7,234 nt of DNA from JBKPFU01 sp046728975 (GTDB lineage: Bacteria > Actinomycetota > Thermoleophilia > Gaiellales > Gaiellaceae). How positions within the stretch are numbered: position 1 is the stretch's first letter; each line of letters starts with the position of its first letter. Below the pieces are notes generated by a model. The model searched no databases. It was given only the letters and a program-made list of their open reading frames with translations, and was not told the origin of the DNA. The stretch lies in the NCBI GenBank assembly GCA_046728975.1, contig JBKPFU010000071.1, forward strand, positions 1 to 7,234. Direction: 5' to 3'. Shown here piece by piece: positions 6,741-7,234 of the stretch. The position numbers were made by a program, and so were the translations under genes.

Positions 6741-6813
6741 AGATTCTGCCATCAGGCCTATCTGCAGCGCAAAATGGCGTCACATACGGGGGTTTTCCGG
6801 CCGACTTTGTGCG
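6734..6813. repeat. Separated 9-bp inverted repeat CGCACAAAG / CTTTGTGCG
   Basis: CGCACAAAG at 6734-6742 is repeated in perfect inverted form at 6805-6813, with 62 nt between. Each copy carries TTGTG, the outer part of a Rex half-site. The inner copy forms one arm of the dyad at the rex start; the outer copy lies in the 3' end of the glutaredoxin-like gene. The repeat is seen directly; any function is speculative, and chance is possible at this length. Confidence 0.3.
6743..6772 (-). promoter_or_regulatory. Candidate promoter for rex
   Basis: On the minus strand TTGCGC (6772-6767, 4 of 6 matches to TTGACA) and CAGAAT (6748-6743, 4 of 6 matches to TATAAT) are 18 nt apart. A start about 7 nt downstream would fall beside the TTG codon of rex and inside the Rex-like dyad, giving an almost leaderless message. 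This would agree with the lack of a ribosome binding site. The match is modest and readthrough from the upstream genes could serve instead. Confidence 0.3.
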
Positions 6814-7145
6814 CCGAGCTTGCGGCGAAAACCCTCTGGTGCGACGTGGTAGACGAACGCTCGCTCGCCGTCGATCTCCACCACCGGCAGCCATTCGCGG
6901 TAACGCGCCTCGAGCTGCGCGTCGCCGTCGATCGCGACCTCCTCGTAGTCGAACTCGAGCTCGTCACGCAGGTCATCCAGCGTGGCCCGCGCCCGCTCGC
7001 ACAGCGAGCAGCCGGCCGAGGTGAAGAGGACGACGCGGCCTACGGGTACAGCCCGCGCGTGACGGTCGCCTCGGAGACGCGGCTGACGGCGAGACCGTAG
7101 GCGGCCAGGCGCATGCTCGTCTCCCGTTGTTCGTACACGTGCCAC
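6780..7145 (-). CDS. Glutaredoxin-like protein (DUF836 type), start uncertain
   Basis: The conserved part is a small thioredoxin-fold domain with the active-site CxxC in VVLFTSAGCSLCERA (C46, C49 counted from the GTG at 7145), EEVAIDGD (68-75) and the cis-proline strand WLPVVEIDGERAF (85-97, P87). This pattern fits glutaredoxin-like DUF836 proteins, which perform thiol-disulphide exchange in the cytoplasm; the actual partner is unknown. The domain starts near residue 36, just after the stop of the dehydrogenase gene. The only in-frame ATG, GTG or TTG ahead of the CxxC is the GTG at 7145, which lies 106 nt inside the dehydrogenase gene and adds an Arg-rich leader that looks like shadow coding. 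The true start is therefore open: a rare start codon near 7045-7030, a real long overlap, or a frameshift from the dehydrogenase. The domain's end is 46 nt before rex. Confidence 0.75.
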   Translation of the reverse strand: MARVRTTGDEHAPGRLRSRRQPRLRGDRHARAVPVGRVVLFTSAGCSLCERARATLDDLRDELEFDYEEVAIDGDAQLEARYREWLPVVEIDGERAFVYHVAPEGFRRKLGAQSRPENPRM

Positions 7146-7234
7146 GTTTCGTTGAACGCGCGCGTGACGATGTCCCGGAGCTTCGAGTTGACCTCGTTCT
7201 CCTTCCAGAAGTACTCCTGGAGCCCCTGGACCCA
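7040..7234 (-). CDS. gdhA: Glu/Leu/Phe/Val dehydrogenase, C-terminal 64 residues, cut by right edge (probably glutamate dehydrogenase)
   Basis: This in-frame fragment ends at TAG (7042-7040) and its N-terminal part lies outside the window. It begins WVQGLQEYFWKENEVNSKL and ends MRLAAYGLAVSRVSEATVTRGLYP, with the C-terminal helix patterns of hexameric glutamate dehydrogenases (WVQ, FW, EVN, MR-AAY, RV-EA, RG-YP). These enzymes interconvert glutamate and 2-oxoglutarate plus ammonia using NAD(H) or NADP(H). The cofactor choice and catalytic residues are outside the window, and a leucine or phenylalanine dehydrogenase cannot be fully excluded, though WVQ-LQ near the end favours glutamate. It precedes the glutaredoxin-like gene and rex on the same strand. 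Confidence 0.82.
   Translation of the reverse strand, partial: WVQGLQEYFWKENEVNSKLRDIVTRAFNETWHVYEQRETSMRLAAYGLAVSRVSEATVTRGLYP

Noticed and set aside
6717..6752. Eleven-codon frame (MAESLCVVTSF) overlapping the rex start, as a possible leader peptide
   Set aside because: The ribosome binding site is weak, the peptide has no attenuation-like codon run, and the candidate rex promoter would start transcription inside it.
1..7234. CRISPR arrays, tRNA/rRNA genes, insertion sequences, phage or toxin-antitoxin genes
   Set aside because: No regularly spaced repeats, cloverleaf-like segments, transposase motifs or terminal inverted repeats were found; nearly all bases are in chromosomal housekeeping-type genes.

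Overview
The window is a GC-rich stretch with seven protein-coding genes, all on the minus strand, so transcription runs from the right edge to the left edge. GC-rich codon use, a PASTA-type repeat on a secreted protease, and the mix of Rex, a DUF1844 protein, a YbdK-type ligase and a membrane pyrophosphatase suggest a high-GC Actinomycetota genome. Class Thermoleophilia (Gaiellales/Solirubrobacterales) is my best guess; this rests on protein style only, since no marker RNA is present.

In transcription order: (1) the last 64 codons of a glutamate-type amino-acid dehydrogenase enter from the right edge; (2) a small glutaredoxin-like protein whose only clear in-frame start lies well inside the dehydrogenase; (3) the NADH/NAD+-sensing repressor Rex, with a promoter-like sequence and a weak Rex-operator-like dyad at its TTG start; (4) a GT4-family glycosyltransferase; (5) a GCS2/YbdK-type carboxylate-amine ligase; (6) a DUF1844 protein that overlaps the ligase by 8 nt and has a strong ribosome binding site; (7) a secreted subtilisin-like protease with a beta-sandwich domain inserted in its catalytic domain and a C-terminal PASTA-like repeat; (8) the N-terminal 445 residues of a membrane-bound ion-pumping pyrophosphatase (HppA), cut by the left edge. 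(Six genes are complete or nearly so, two are cut by the edges.)

The tightest cluster is rex-glycosyltransferase-ligase-DUF1844 (gaps of 36 and 7 nt, then an 8-nt overlap), which is very likely co-transcribed. The protease and hppA follow after 53 and 85 nt. The gap before hppA carries three inverted repeats and probably holds a transcription end and/or a control point. A loose common theme is redox and energy balance: NAD(H) (dehydrogenase, Rex), thiols (glutaredoxin, GCS2-like ligase) and pyrophosphate energy (HppA). That theme is inference from adjacency.

No tRNA, rRNA, CRISPR array, insertion sequence or phage gene was seen, and no gene-free stretch exceeds 100 nt. I do not see a clearly new system. 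The points most worth checking are the protease architecture, the control region at rex, the start of the glutaredoxin gene and the alternative hairpins before hppA.
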